A DNA stretch of 64,000 bases from Paenibacillus gyeongsangnamensis (GCF_027533625.1 NZ_JAQAGZ010000013.1:1-64000); one strand, 5' to 3'. Shown: positions 18,817 to 28,415, counted from the stretch's first letter. A program made the numbers and translations. The notes: a model not told the origin generated them from the letters alone.

Positions 18817-19111
18817 GGGGTTCACCTCCTCAAAGTTTTCCGGAGGAAAACTTCTTCGTAAGCATAAACTTGGGTTTTGCATAGAGTTTTCCGAATGACA
18901 GCATCTTTGTAAGCGTTTTACCAATAACATCCGTTATAAAAATAACCGTCATCAAAAGACGGTTAAGGTTAAGCTCCCGGGCCTGCGTGGATTGGCATGA
19001 CCCGGTTGCTCAAGCGGTGAGGAGACCGCATGTATACTTGAGGGTAGCTGGAAGCAGCAGGAGACGCGGAACGAAAGCTAAGCGGGAGTCTGCCGGTGCA
19101 GCGGATCACTC

Positions 19112-19885
19112 TTATCGGTTGCGTGTGCCGCGGGCGGAGTTCGAGTTCCGGGTATTCGTCCGGTTGTTAGCTCCCGATTTCTTCGTGTTGCGATTGCCCC
19201 TGGTAGCGTTCGTGTTTTGCATGCCGCTGCGATTGCCGCGGGAAGCGTTTGATCGGTTGTTTTTATTCGAACGGTTATTTTTGTTCGATCGGTTGTTTTT
19301 GTTCGATTTATTATTTTGGTTCGACCGATTGTTTTTATTGGACCGGTTGCTGCCGCTTTTGTTGTTGTCATTGTTGCCGCGGCTGCCGTTGTTGTTGCCC
19401 TTGCTGCCATTGTTGTTGTTGCCCTTGCTGCCGTTGTTGTTATTGTTGTTGCCGCCGCTTTTATTGCCCTTGCTGCCCGAGGTTATGGATATGCTCTTGA
19501 TGTGGAACAGCGGAATGCGGACCACTTGATTTTTGACGACGAGAAGGACAAAAGCGTTGTTGGTGTCGGAGATGACGCCCTCCAATTTTTCCGGGCCCCC
19601 GCGGTTGATTTGCACGAATGTGTGACGAAGCTCCTGCAGTACTCCGTTAAAGGTAGTTGCCGCAACCGGAACCATCATTCCTGTGGAAACGGAGCTTCTT
19701 TGTCCCTGCAGTTCGGTGATGCTTTTGATGTGAGCCGCTACGACGAAGATCAGGGTACCGCTGCTTCTCAGCACCAGAAAGTCGGAACGAATAGCAACGA
19801 GCGTACCGGTGATCGAATCCGGTCCTCCGCGGTTGATTCTTACCTGAGTACCGATTAGGTTTTGAAGCTGGCCATTTTGAGACAC
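19112..19885 (-). CDS. cotB: Spore coat protein CotB-type, Asn/Ser/Arg/Lys-rich tail
   Basis: The 257-aa protein has two repeats of about 55 aa, each with an INRGGP motif (residues 17-22 and 93-98) and ending HIKSI (52-56 and 128-132), the hallmark of CotB. Residues about 137-257 are a low-complexity tail of Asn, Gly, Ser, Lys and Arg with NRSNKN-like units. In B. subtilis the CotB tail is Ser/Lys-rich and is phosphorylated by the CotH kinase; cotH here starts about 460 bp away on the other strand. The start is a GTG at 19883-19885 after a GAGGAG site. An outer coat role is likely. Confidence 0.85.
   Translation of the reverse strand: MSQNGQLQNLIGTQVRINRGGPDSITGTLVAIRSDFLVLRSSGTLIFVVAAHIKSITELQGQRSSVSTGMMVPVAATTFNGVLQELRHTFVQINRGGPEKLEGVISDTNNAFVLLVVKNQVVRIPLFHIKSISITSGSKGNKSGGNNNNNNGSKGNNNNGSKGNNNGSRGNNDNNKSGSNRSNKNNRSNQNNKSNKNNRSNKNNRSNKNNRSNASRGNRSGMQNTNATRGNRNTKKSGANNRTNTRNSNSARGTRNR
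19240..19470. repeat. Imperfect tandem repeats inside the cotB tail
   Basis: On the plus strand the region reads as repeated units around GTTCGATCGGTTGTTTTT, about 24 bp with variants, then TTGTTGTTGCC-type units. They encode NRSNKN and GSKGNNN repeats of the CotB tail. Such coding repeats can expand and contract by slippage. This is a coding repeat, not a CRISPR array. Confidence 0.8.
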
Positions 19886-20343
19886 TGAACATTCTCCTCT
19901 CTTAGATAGGTAACGTGTGTTTCTAGCAATTACAAACCGCGGCAGCGATGAATGCCGGACCCGAAATTTTTCATCTCTTTATAGCAAACGCTGGCTTGAA
20001 ATGAGGCTTAGGCTTTTTCCCCCTTTCATTTGCGGTGAGTGGCGGTTTGTAATAGTAGGATATGTGGTAGCTAGCAAAACGTATGGATTGGAATCTAGTG
20101 ATCTCTTAAATTCCACGCTTGTCTCGGCGGAAGACGTGAACAGGCGGAGGCCGAAGTTCACGGTCCTTTTCCCCTAGCAGGGCGGAGCTTGCTTCTACTA
20201 GAAAACGATGCGGCGCATGCCATGGAGCGGCAGACGCCGTGTCCGCTCATTGCCCCCGGACATAAGGTAAAGTAGCACAAGAAGCCTGATCTTGACGGAT
20301 AGGCTTCTTACGTTTTCCGGGAGATGATAGGGAGGGGATCGGC
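19886..20343. other. Divergent intergenic region between cotB and cotH
   Basis: No gene is supported. It holds a perfect 11-bp inverted repeat (TTACAAACCGC at 19930-19940, GCGGTTTGTAA at 20042-20052) and a hairpin with 9-bp arms AAGAAGCCT (20279-20287) and AGGCTTCTT (20301-20309) in the cotH leader. Promoters for sporulation sigma factors are expected here, but I cannot assign one with confidence. Confidence 0.5.
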
Positions 20344-21405
20344 TTGGCGGAGCTGCCGGTAAGGCATATCGTGATAGGAACGGAAGCGCTGCGAACGCTT
20401 CAGAACAATGTATGGAGCGAACGGTACGTCCAGGCATGGCTGGCGGGAAGCGGGGGCGGACGCGTGCCGGTCCGGATCCGTTACAGGGGAGGGCATACGC
20501 GGGAATACCCGAAGAAATCGTACGAAGTCGTCCGGGGAGGCAGGACCTATCATTACAACGCCGAATACGACGATCCGTCGATGATCCGCAACGCGCTGTC
20601 CTTTCAATTCTTCCGGTGGATCGGCGTTCCGAGCCCTCGGACTAAGCATTGTCTCCTGTATCTGAACGGTGAAAGCCTGGGGGTTTATCTTGAAATCGAA
20701 GGCGTGGAGGACGCCTTCTTCCGCAAGAGAGGCATCGGCGCCGGCCCGCTGTTCTATGCTGTAAACGACGATGCCAATTTCAGCCTGGTTAAGGGAGATT
20801 CGAATCGGCGCAAGGCATCCCTGCTGGCCGGCTACCAGCAAATGAAAGGGACGGTAAAGGACCGCGAACGGCTGAGGCTGTTCATCAGCCGGATCAATAC
20901 GCTGCGTTCCAAGCAGCTCGGGATGTACATCCGGCAACAGCTCGATGTCGACAACTACCTGCGCTGGCTGGCGGGGGCGGTGCTCACGGGCAACTACGAC
21001 GGCTTCGATCAGAACTACGCCATTTACCGGCATAAGACGAAGCTGAAATACCGCATGATTCCATGGGATTACGAAGGAACGTGGGGGCGGAACTGCTACG
21101 GCAAGCCTTGCGGGAGCGACCTGGTAAGGATTCAGGGCTATAACAAGCTGACCTCTAAGGTTCTCGCATTCAAGGTCGCACGGAGCCGGTATAAAACGCT
21201 GCTGATGCAGTTTCTGGGGACGTCGTTTACCGTGGAGCGGATCGTCCCGGTGGCGGAGAGGATGCACGAATCGATTCGTCCGCATATCATCCGAGACGGC
21301 GCCCGCAAGTGGTCCGTATCGGACTTTGACGGGGAGACCCGTTTTATCCGGAATTATATTCAGGAACGCAGACAGCTGGTGCAGGAGGCCCTCCGCAATC
21401 TGTAA
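20344..21405 (+). CDS. cotH: Spore coat kinase CotH
   Basis: CotH is an atypical secretory-pathway-like kinase that phosphorylates coat proteins such as CotB and CotG. The 353-aa product has YRGGHTREYPKKSYEV, the nucleotide-binding region LYLNGESLGVYLEIEGVEDAFFRKR, and catalytic-type motifs GNYDGFDQNY and IPWDYEGTWGR. The start is a TTG at 20344 after a GGGAGGGG ribosome site. It is divergent from cotB, matching the close cotB-cotH pairing in Bacillus. Kinase activity is inferred from the family. Confidence 0.88.
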   Translation: MAELPVRHIVIGTEALRTLQNNVWSERYVQAWLAGSGGGRVPVRIRYRGGHTREYPKKSYEVVRGGRTYHYNAEYDDPSMIRNALSFQFFRWIGVPSPRTKHCLLYLNGESLGVYLEIEGVEDAFFRKRGIGAGPLFYAVNDDANFSLVKGDSNRRKASLLAGYQQMKGTVKDRERLRLFISRINTLRSKQLGMYIRQQLDVDNYLRWLAGAVLTGNYDGFDQNYAIYRHKTKLKYRMIPWDYEGTWGRNCYGKPCGSDLVRIQGYNKLTSKVLAFKVARSRYKTLLMQFLGTSFTVERIVPVAERMHESIRPHIIRDGARKWSVSDFDGETRFIRNYIQERRQLVQEALRNL

Positions 21406-21470
21406 AGTGCCAGCAAATGGATCGGCTTCCATCCCGAAGCTCGTTTCGTGTCGGTTTGTCCCGTATATTC

Positions 21471-21500
21471 TTGACGTATGGCACGATTCAAGGGCATAAT
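21471..21500 (+). promoter_or_regulatory. SigA-type promoter of relA
   Basis: TTGACG (21471-21476) and CATAAT (21495-21500) are spaced by 18 bp, 35 bp before the relA start. Confidence 0.6.
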
Positions 21501-21534
21501 GGATTAAAATCGATTTAAGGGAATGGATGGACGG

Positions 21535-23733
21535 ATGGAGATCGAGCAGCTTCTTGAGAAGGCATCCAAATATATAAAAGAAAGCGACCTCGGCCGGATC
21601 AAGGAAGCTTACGATTTTGCGGACCGGGCCCATTACGGTCAAGTCCGGAAGTCCGGCGAGCCTTATATCCTGCATCCGCTTGCGGTCGCGGACATTCTCG
21701 TCAACATGCAGATGGATACGACGTCCATCATTGCGGCGCTGCTCCACGACGTCGTTGAGGATACGACGGTATCCCTCGATACTGTGAAGGAGAAATTCGG
21801 TCCGACTTGCGCGATGATCGTGGACGGCCTCACCAAGCTCGAGAAGATCAAGTTCAAGAGCAAGGAAGAGCACCAGAACGAGAACTACCGCAAAATGTTC
21901 GTCGCTATGGCTCAGGACATCCGCGTCATTCTGATCAAGCTCGCGGACCGGCTGCACAACATGCGCACGCTCAAGCACCAGTCCGAGGAGGCGCAGCGCC
22001 GCATCGCGGACGAAACGCTGGAGATTTTCTGTCCGATCGCCCACCGGCTCGGGATCTCGGCCATCAAATGGGAGATGGAAGACATCGCCCTGCGCTATCT
22101 CAATCCGCAGCAGTATTACCGCATCGTGAACCTGATGCAGAAGAAGCGGACGGAACGGGAGCAGTATATTAACGACGTCATTGCGACCGTCCGCGAGAAG
22201 CTCCAGGAGATGGGCATCGACGGGGACATCTCCGGCCGGCCCAAGCACATTTACAGCATTTATAAGAAGATGACGGTGAAGAGCAAGCAGTTCAATGAAA
22301 TATACGATCTGCTCGCTCTGCGCATCATTGTCGATAATATTAAGGACTGTTACGCCACGCTGGGCATCATTCACACGCTGTGGAAGCCGATGCCGGGACG
22401 GTTCAAGGATTACATCGCCATGCCGAAGCCGAACATGTACCAGTCGCTCCATACGACGGTCATCGGCCCCAAGGGCGAGCCGCTCGAGGTGCAGATCCGC
22501 ACGTTCGACATGCACCGCACATCCGAGTACGGGGTGGCGGCGCATTGGGCGTATAAGGACGGCACGGGAACGCCGTCCGGCATGTACGATGACAAGATGC
22601 AGTTTATCCGCGAAATTCTGGAGCTTCAGAACGAAGCGCAGAACGCGCAGGAATTCGTGGAATCGCTCAAGATGGATTTCTTCGCCGACCTTGTCTTCGT
22701 CTTTACGCCCAAAGGAGAAGTTATCGAGCTGCCGGCAGGCTCCGTGCCGCTGGACTTCGCCTACCGCATTCACACCGAGGTGGGCAACCGGACGATCGGC
22801 GCCAAGGTCAACGGCCGGATCGTGCCGCTCGACCATAAGCTGAAGACGGGCGATATCGTCGAGATCCTGACCTCCAAGCATTCTTACGGTCCGAGCCAGG
22901 ACTGGGTCAAGATCGCGCAGTCCTCGCATGCCCGAACGAAGATCCGGCAATGGTTCAAGAAGGAGAAGCGCGAAGAGAACGTCCTGAAGGGCCGCGAGGG
23001 GATTGAGCGCGAGCTGAAGCGTCTCGGCTATGACGCCTCTTCCCTTATGAAGGACGACGAGATGCTTGAGGTTGCGCGGAAATTCAACTTCAACGAGATC
23101 GAGGATATGCTGTCGGCCGTCGGTTTCGGCGGCATTACGGCGGCGCAGATCGTTACGCGTCTGACGGAGAAGCTTCGAAGGGAAGCGGAGGAGGCGCAGC
23201 AGCAAGCGCTTCAGCTGACGAACGAAGTCAAGGAAATGAAATCGGCGTCCGCCGATAAGGACCGCAAGGGCCGTCCGACAAACGGTGTACGCGTGAAGGG
23301 CGTGGATAACCTGCTTGTCCGCTTCGCCCGCTGCTGCAATCCGGTCCCCGGCGATACGATCGTCGGCTATATTACGCGGGGGCGGGGCGTATCCGTCCAC
23401 CGCGCGGACTGTACGAACATTCCTTCTCCGGAATGCAGCGAAGAAGGAAACCGCGTGATCGAAGTGGAATGGGCGGACAACGTGGAAGCCAATTACAACG
23501 TCGAAATCGAAATTACGGGACACGACCGTCACGGGCTGCTGAACGAAGTGCTCCAGGCGGTCTCCGAGAGCAAGACGATCATTTCGACCGTATCGGGCCG
23601 TTCGGACAAGAACAAGCTGGCGATGATTCACATGACGATCCTGATCCGCAACATCGATCATTTGCATTCGGTGGTGGAGAGGATCAAGCGAGTCAAGGAC
23701 GTTTATTCGGTGCAGCGGATCATGCAGACGTAA
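21535..23733 (+). CDS. relA: Bifunctional (p)ppGpp synthetase/hydrolase RelA/SpoT (Rel)
   Basis: Rel makes and degrades (p)ppGpp in the stringent response. The protein of 732 aa has the HD hydrolase domain (LLHDVVEDT and [11 protein letters not shown]), the synthetase domain ([35 protein letters not shown]), a TGS domain ([22 protein letters not shown]), a conserved-Cys region ([12 protein letters not shown]) and a C-terminal ACT domain. An in-frame ATG lies at 21523 but is almost on top of the AAGGGA site, so 21535 is preferred. Both hydrolase and synthetase motifs look intact. Confidence 0.96.
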   Translation: MEIEQLLEKASKYIKESDLGRIKEAYDFADRAHYGQVRKSGEPYILHPLAVADILVNMQMDTTSIIAALLHDVVEDTTVSLDTVKEKFGPTCAMIVDGLTKLEKIKFKSKEEHQNENYRKMFVAMAQDIRVILIKLADRLHNMRTLKHQSEEAQRRIADETLEIFCPIAHRLGISAIKWEMEDIALRYLNPQQYYRIVNLMQKKRTEREQYINDVIATVREKLQEMGIDGDISGRPKHIYSIYKKMTVKSKQFNEIYDLLALRIIVDNIKDCYATLGIIHTLWKPMPGRFKDYIAMPKPNMYQSLHTTVIGPKGEPLEVQIRTFDMHRTSEYGVAAHWAYKDGTGTPSGMYDDKMQFIREILELQNEAQNAQEFVESLKMDFFADLVFVFTPKGEVIELPAGSVPLDFAYRIHTEVGNRTIGAKVNGRIVPLDHKLKTGDIVEILTSKHSYGPSQDWVKIAQSSHARTKIRQWFKKEKREENVLKGREGIERELKRLGYDASSLMKDDEMLEVARKFNFNEIEDMLSAVGFGGITAAQIVTRLTEKLRREAEEAQQQALQLTNEVKEMKSASADKDRKGRPTNGVRVKGVDNLLVRFARCCNPVPGDTIVGYITRGRGVSVHRADCTNIPSPECSEEGNRVIEVEWADNVEANYNVEIEITGHDRHGLLNEVLQAVSESKTIISTVSGRSDKNKLAMIHMTILIRNIDHLHSVVERIKRVKDVYSVQRIMQT

Positions 23734-23794
23734 AACGGCAACGCACGGGAATTTGTTAATTAGTTTGTATAGAAACGGGGTTAATAGGAATCCG

Positions 23795-24247
23795 ATGAAG
23801 GTTGTGCTTCAGCGCAGCAAATCAGCGCAGGTTACGGTAGATGGCGTGACAGTAGGCAGAATTGAGCACGGTTTCGTTCTCTTCGTCGGCGTAACGCACG
23901 AGGATACGGAGCAGGATGCACGGTATTTGGCGGATAAGATCGCGGGACTGCGTGTGTTCGAGGATGACCAGGGCAAAATGAACTTGTCCATCCTTGAGAC
24001 CGGCGGACAAGTTCTGTCCGTATCGCAGTTCACGCTGTACGGAGACTGCCGCAAGGGCAAGCGGCCGAACTTTATGGCTGCGGCGCGGCCGGAGCAGGCC
24101 GAACCGCTCTACGAGCGGTTCAATGCGATGCTGCGGGAGCAGGGGCTCCGCGTCGAAACGGGCCGGTTCGGCGCCATGATGGACGTCTCGCTCGTCAACG
24201 ACGGGCCGGTGACGCTCATTCTGGAGAGCCGCGGCAGCGGCAGCTAA
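23795..24247 (+). CDS. dtd: D-aminoacyl-tRNA deacylase
   Basis: Dtd hydrolyses D-amino acids mischarged onto tRNA. The 150-aa protein has the [19 protein letters not shown] active-site segment and the C-terminal [11 protein letters not shown] with the cross-subunit Gly-Pro motif (substituted here as GPVT). The ATG at 23795 starts the family-typical [17 protein letters not shown]; upstream in-frame codons lack a ribosome site. It follows relA by 61 bp, as in B. subtilis. Confidence 0.95.
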   Translation: MKVVLQRSKSAQVTVDGVTVGRIEHGFVLFVGVTHEDTEQDARYLADKIAGLRVFEDDQGKMNLSILETGGQVLSVSQFTLYGDCRKGKRPNFMAAARPEQAEPLYERFNAMLREQGLRVETGRFGAMMDVSLVNDGPVTLILESRGSGS

Positions 24248-24333
24248 GGTTTCAGGGATACAGGCGCCGCTTCCTGGGAAAACTGTGGATAACGACCCCA
24301 TGGTTTCGACCAGAAAAAGGAGCCTTGTCCTGC

Positions 24334-24510
24334 ATGTACCGATCGCCTAAAGAGCAGTATGTAACGCTTCCGGAGCAGCAGCTCCTCGGCAGCAGCGTGG
24401 CGGAGGCCGCCGCATTCGTACCGCCCGCATGGGAGGACGGCGAGTGGACCTCCTCCTATTCATCGGCCAGCGAGCAGTTCAAGCGAACGCCGCGGAAGCC
24501 GTCCCGATAA
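24334..24510 (+). CDS. Small conserved-looking hypothetical protein
   Basis: A 58-aa product starting MYRSPKEQYVTLPEQQLLGSS, with no membrane segment and no motif I recognise. The frame is supported by an AAAAGGAG ribosome site 11 bases before the ATG (a TTG three codons earlier is the alternative) and by a strong terminator just after its stop. Its TSSYSSASEQFKRTPRKPS tail is Ser-rich and basic. Function unknown. Confidence 0.6.
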   Translation: MYRSPKEQYVTLPEQQLLGSSVAEAAAFVPPAWEDGEWTSSYSSASEQFKRTPRKPSR

Positions 24511-24515
24511 CCGGA

Positions 24516-24558
24516 ACAGACCGTTCTCGATAGCAAGCGAGAGCGGTCTGTTTGTTTC
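24516..24558 (+). terminator. Terminator upstream of hemZ
   Basis: Arms ACAGACCGTTCTCG (24516-24529) and CGAGAGCGGTCTGT (24538-24551) pair almost perfectly and are followed by TTGTTTC. Confidence 0.8.
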
Positions 24559-24630
24559 TTCGGGAGGGGAAATGTGCTACACTATTGCTAGTTTTGAAGT
24601 CATTGCGAAGGGTGGAGGGAAAGAAATCCG

Positions 24631-26160
24631 ATGAGAATCGCCGTGGAACGAGCCGGCTTTGAGGCGCAGGCCAATGAGCTGTTTCATATAGTGAAGTTGT
24701 TTTTTGAAGAGGTTGAGCTGCTGGATGAGCCCGCCGTAGAGGCGGAGCTTCGGGTACGTGCCGAGGTTCGGGACCTTGAAGACGGACAGCGTCTGGAGTC
24801 GCATGTTCGTCTGACCGTGCAGGAGACGGGGGAAGTGTACGAGAGCCGTCACGACCGGGCGATGGATCTGAAGGAGGGCGGACGCAAACGTACCGTGAAA
24901 CGCGGCGTCGAGTTCGGTTTGCTGCAGGTGCTGCGCGAATATACCGGCATGGAGCAGGCGTGGGGGATTCTGACCGGCGTGCGCCCGACGAAGCTGATGC
25001 ACAACATGATGATGAAGCGGGATCTGGAGAGCTGCAAGCAGGTGCTGCGCGACGAGTATCTGGTGACGGAGCCGAAGGTGGAGCTTCTTGCGGGGATTGC
25101 GGAGCGCCAGCTGCGGGTCATTCCGGATTTGTTTCATCTGGACCGCGAGGTCAGCGTTTATATCGGCATTCCATTCTGTCCGACCAAGTGCGCTTACTGC
25201 ACGTTTCCCGCTTACGACATCCGGGGCAACGGAGCGGTGGACGGGTTCCTTGAGGGGCTGCATTACGAGATCCGGGAAATGGGCCGTTGGATGCGGGAGA
25301 CCGGCGTCAGCATTACTACCATTTATTGGGGTGGGGGCACGCCGACGAGCATCACCGCAGAGCAAATGGAGGCGCTGTTCGTTACGTTGCACGAGTCGTT
25401 CCCGGCGATGGACCGGGTGCGCGAGCTGACGGTGGAGGCGGGACGGCCGGATACGATTACGGAAGACAAAATCCGCGTCATGCAGCGCTGGAACGTAGAC
25501 CGCATCAGCATCAACCCGCAGAGCTTCACGCAAGCGACGCTGGACACGATCGGGCGCCATCATACGGTGACGGAGACGCTGGAGAAGTTCAAGCTTGCGC
25601 GCGAGATGGGCATGAATAACATCAATATGGACCTCATCATCGGGCTGCCGAACGAGGGTATGAAGGAGCTGCAGCTGACGCTGGATCGGACGGCGGAGCT
25701 GATGCCCGAATCGCTGACCGTACACACGCTTTCCTTTAAACGGGCCTCGCGTATGACCAAGAACAAGGATGATTACGAGGTGGCGGAGCGCGAAGAAATA
25801 ATGGAGATGATCCGGACGGCGGCCGATTGGACGGAGAAGATGGGCTACGTGCCCTATTACATGTACCGCCAGAAAAACATTCTCGGCAATCAGGAAAATG
25901 TCGGCTACTCGCTCGAAGGCTATGAGAGCTTGTATAACATCCTCATGATGGAAGAGCGCCAGACGATTATCGGGCTCGGCTGCGGCGCCGTCAGTAAGAT
26001 CAATTATCCGAAGGTGGAGCAGGAGGACGGCTACGAGCAGCGAATCGAGCGGTTCCCGAACCCGAAGGACCCGGCGCTGTACAATCAGTCGTACAAGGAA
26101 TACATCGATAAGAAAATCCGGCTCCTGAACGAGGCCTATCTGGCTCCGGCCGAAGCTTAA
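24631..26160 (+). CDS. hemZ: Coproporphyrinogen dehydrogenase-like radical SAM protein HemZ
   Basis: The 509-aa product carries the radical SAM cluster motif CPTKCAYC near residue 183, then YWGGGTPTSI, EAGRPDTIT, and RISINPQSF, typical of the HemN/HemZ group. HemZ-type proteins have an N-terminal extension of about 170 aa that HemN lacks, and it is present. The family is annotated as oxygen-independent coproporphyrinogen III oxidase; whether HemZ truly makes heme or transfers it is not settled by sequence. It stands alone between a terminator and the FAD oxidoreductase. Confidence 0.9.
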   Translation: MRIAVERAGFEAQANELFHIVKLFFEEVELLDEPAVEAELRVRAEVRDLEDGQRLESHVRLTVQETGEVYESRHDRAMDLKEGGRKRTVKRGVEFGLLQVLREYTGMEQAWGILTGVRPTKLMHNMMMKRDLESCKQVLRDEYLVTEPKVELLAGIAERQLRVIPDLFHLDREVSVYIGIPFCPTKCAYCTFPAYDIRGNGAVDGFLEGLHYEIREMGRWMRETGVSITTIYWGGGTPTSITAEQMEALFVTLHESFPAMDRVRELTVEAGRPDTITEDKIRVMQRWNVDRISINPQSFTQATLDTIGRHHTVTETLEKFKLAREMGMNNINMDLIIGLPNEGMKELQLTLDRTAELMPESLTVHTLSFKRASRMTKNKDDYEVAEREEIMEMIRTAADWTEKMGYVPYYMYRQKNILGNQENVGYSLEGYESLYNILMMEERQTIIGLGCGAVSKINYPKVEQEDGYEQRIERFPNPKDPALYNQSYKEYIDKKIRLLNEAYLAPAEA

Positions 26161-26204
26161 CTATTCATTCGTTTATATTATTCATGGGGCAAGAGGTGCA
26201 GCAA

Positions 26205-28169
26205 ATGGCTTACGGTCGTTCCCGGAACGGGAAAGGATACTTGGTACTGATTTTACTGGCGGTGCTGGTCGTTATCGTCGCCGGAGGGCTTTACGTATGG
26301 AAAAAAGGGAAGATCGCCGCACCCGGCGCCGCCGGTCCTGCCGCGCTTAAGCCGCTGGAGAAGGTGGCGACGGTGCAGACACCGAAGGACCGTTACGACG
26401 TGATCGTGGTCGGAACTGATCCCGAAGGCGTAGCCGCCGCCGTATCGGCTGCAAGGAACGGCCAGAAGACGCTGCTCGTCGACGGACGCGGACGCGAGAT
26501 CCTGGGCGGTCTCATGACGCTCGGCTGGCTGAACAGCCTGGACATGAATTATGAGCCTGACCGCGGGCAGCCGAAGCGGGAGGTTCTCAACAAAGGCATC
26601 TTCAGCGAATGGCACGGCAAGATCGAGGGCGACTCGTTCGACGTGACGACGGCGGCCAATGCGTTCAACGAGATGGTCGCGAAGGAAAAGAACATCGATG
26701 TGCTGTTGAAGACAAGCTCCATGGCCCCGCTTGTAGAGAAAGCGGGGGACCTCTCGGCGGTGACCGGCTTAAAGGTCACATTGGCGGACGGAAGCTCGAG
26801 GACGATTGCGGCAGGGGCCGTCATCGACGCGACGCAGGATGCGGACATCGCGGCTGCGGCCGGCGTGCCTTATACGACCGGAAGGGAAGACATCGGCGAC
26901 AAGAAGGCGCGGATGGCGGTCACGCTCGTTTTTCGCCTGAAGAATGTGACGCCGGACGTCTGGAAGCAGATCCAGCAGCGGCTGGAGAACGACAATGACG
27001 ACAGCACCGGCTCCAACGCTATGAGCGCCTGGGGCTACAAGGACATGAAGGATTACCCGCCGGTGAACAAAGAGCGGGTCGCGATGCGGGGGCTGAATAT
27101 CGGGCGCCAGAACGACAATTCGATTCTGATCAATGCGCTGCAAATCTTCGGCGTGGACGGGCTCGACGAGAAGTCCCGGGAGGAAGCGTTCCAGCTGGGC
27201 AAGGCCGAGCTTCCGCATATCGTCGATTACATGAAGAAGAAATATCCGGAGTTCGCGGGGGTCGAGCTGGATGCCACCGCGCCTGAGCTCTATGTGCGGG
27301 AAACGCGCCACATCCAGGGCGAATACCGCCTCAGCATCCTCGATGTGCTGGAGAACCGCGACCAGTGGGACCGCATCGCCTTCGGCGAATATCCGGTCGA
27401 TATCCAGCGGCTGTCTCCGGCGGATACGGGCGCAGTCGTGACCGATCCGGAGCAGTATGCGGTTCCGTTCCGCAGCCTCGTTCCGGTGAAGACGGACGGT
27501 CTGCTCGTGGTAGGGCGCGCGGCCAGCTACGATACGCTTCCGCACGGGTCGGCGCGAGTCATTCCCGTTGGCATGGCCGAGGGGGAAGCGGCGGGCGCTG
27601 CGGTGAAGCTGGCGGCGGAGAAGCATATGAGCCTGCGGGAGCTGTCCGCATCGAAGGAGCAAATCGCGGTGCTGCAGGAACGGCTGAACAAACAGGGCAT
27701 GGTGCTGAAGCCGTTCAGCCTGGATCCGCAGCCGTTCATGAAGCATCCGGCGTACGAAGGGCTGAAGACGGCCGTATCGCTTGGTTTGGCCTCGGGAGGC
27801 TACAAAAACGATTTCAGCCTGGATGCCAAATCGAACCAGCAGCGCGTGATCAATTTGCTGGAGGGCTTCCGCAAGTTTAATCCGGATGCGATGCCGGGGA
27901 AGCCTGCGGACGCGCTGGCGAAGGGCGGAGCCGATCCGAAGACGCAGCCGGTTACACTGGAGCAGGCGGCGGCCATGACGTGCAAGCTGCTGAACGTTCC
28001 CGCCGGGGAAGGCGGCGCCGCAGCGGCGCTCACGGGCGGAGGCTACTGGAAGCAGGAGACGCTTGGCAAGCTGAAGAATCAACAGGAGCTGACCAACGGC
28101 GATACGTATTTGCTGCTGAACGATGTGGTCCAGAAGCTGAAGGCTGTGTCCGTTTCGCATCAACCTTGA
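26205..28169 (+). CDS. Membrane-anchored FAD-dependent oxidoreductase
   Basis: The protein of 654 aa starts with a cytoplasmic basic segment and one transmembrane helix (about 12-32), then a Rossmann FAD-binding motif YDVIVVGTDPEGVAAAV (from about 65) and the FAD_oxidored features LGGLMTLGWLNSLD, GAVIDATQDADIAAAAG and LYVRETRHIQGEY. The C-terminal ~150 aa hold helical, peptidoglycan- or S-layer-like segments that I cannot name. The ATG at 26205 follows GAGGTG; an earlier ATG at 26184 lacks a site. The last codons and the TGA stop (28167-28169) lie inside a dispersed repeat, so the native C terminus may have been replaced. Substrate unknown. Confidence 0.82.
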   Translation: MAYGRSRNGKGYLVLILLAVLVVIVAGGLYVWKKGKIAAPGAAGPAALKPLEKVATVQTPKDRYDVIVVGTDPEGVAAAVSAARNGQKTLLVDGRGREILGGLMTLGWLNSLDMNYEPDRGQPKREVLNKGIFSEWHGKIEGDSFDVTTAANAFNEMVAKEKNIDVLLKTSSMAPLVEKAGDLSAVTGLKVTLADGSSRTIAAGAVIDATQDADIAAAAGVPYTTGREDIGDKKARMAVTLVFRLKNVTPDVWKQIQQRLENDNDDSTGSNAMSAWGYKDMKDYPPVNKERVAMRGLNIGRQNDNSILINALQIFGVDGLDEKSREEAFQLGKAELPHIVDYMKKKYPEFAGVELDATAPELYVRETRHIQGEYRLSILDVLENRDQWDRIAFGEYPVDIQRLSPADTGAVVTDPEQYAVPFRSLVPVKTDGLLVVGRAASYDTLPHGSARVIPVGMAEGEAAGAAVKLAAEKHMSLRELSASKEQIAVLQERLNKQGMVLKPFSLDPQPFMKHPAYEGLKTAVSLGLASGGYKNDFSLDAKSNQQRVINLLEGFRKFNPDAMPGKPADALAKGGADPKTQPVTLEQAAAMTCKLLNVPAGEGGAAAALTGGGYWKQETLGKLKNQQELTNGDTYLLLNDVVQKLKAVSVSHQP

Positions 28170-28216
28170 TAAACGTGCTGGTCCTTGTAAGACAAGGACG
28201 GCGCAGCCGTTCAGAC
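28153..28216. repeat. Dispersed repeat, copy C (right hairpin), overlapping a gene end
   Basis: TTTCGCATCAACCTTGATAAACG and the GTCCTTGT/ACAAGGAC hairpin are present; the left hairpin is missing. The repeat supplies the final codons and the TGA of the FAD oxidoreductase. The right arm is altered (CCGTTCAG instead of CCGTTTATC). Confidence 0.85.
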
Positions 28217-28220
28217 TGAC

Positions 28221-28415
28221 GAGAAACCCGGATATGCAGGAAAAATGCAAAGTATAGGTGGGGTATCCCCTGTAGGAGCGATAGCGTCCGCCTTTGTTAT
28301 CGGGAAATTACCGCTGAATAGCGAATACATTGAATATTTTCCGATAACAACAGCGGCCGGAAGGGGATACCCCACCAGGGTACCAAAGCAAATTTCTCTA
28401 CTTCATGGGTTTCTC
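28221..28415. repeat. 195-bp nested inverted-repeat (MITE-like) element
   Basis: Ends are GAGAAACCC (28221-28229) and GGGTTTCTC (28407-28415). Inside are perfect 15-bp arms GGTGGGGTATCCCCT (28257-28271) and AGGGGATACCCCACC (28362-28376), then 10-bp arms TTGTTATCGG (28294-28303) and CCGATAACAA (28341-28350). The whole can fold into one long hairpin. It lies between two partial copies of the dispersed repeat that share GGACGGCGCAGCCGTT. No protein is encoded. A small non-autonomous transposable element is the likeliest reading. Confidence 0.65.

Noticed and set aside
19240..19470. Possible CRISPR-like spaced repeats
   Set aside because: The units are short, imperfect, without spacers of constant length, and encode the low-complexity tail of CotB.
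20308..23667. A very long minus-strand open frame (1119 codons) opposite cotH and relA
   Set aside because: It is the GC-driven shadow of relA and cotH, whose plus-strand products have clear motifs, promoters and ribosome sites; the minus-strand translation shows no domain.
26769..28250. Minus-strand 493-codon frame opposite the FAD oxidoreductase
   Set aside because: Shadow of a well-supported gene; no motifs.
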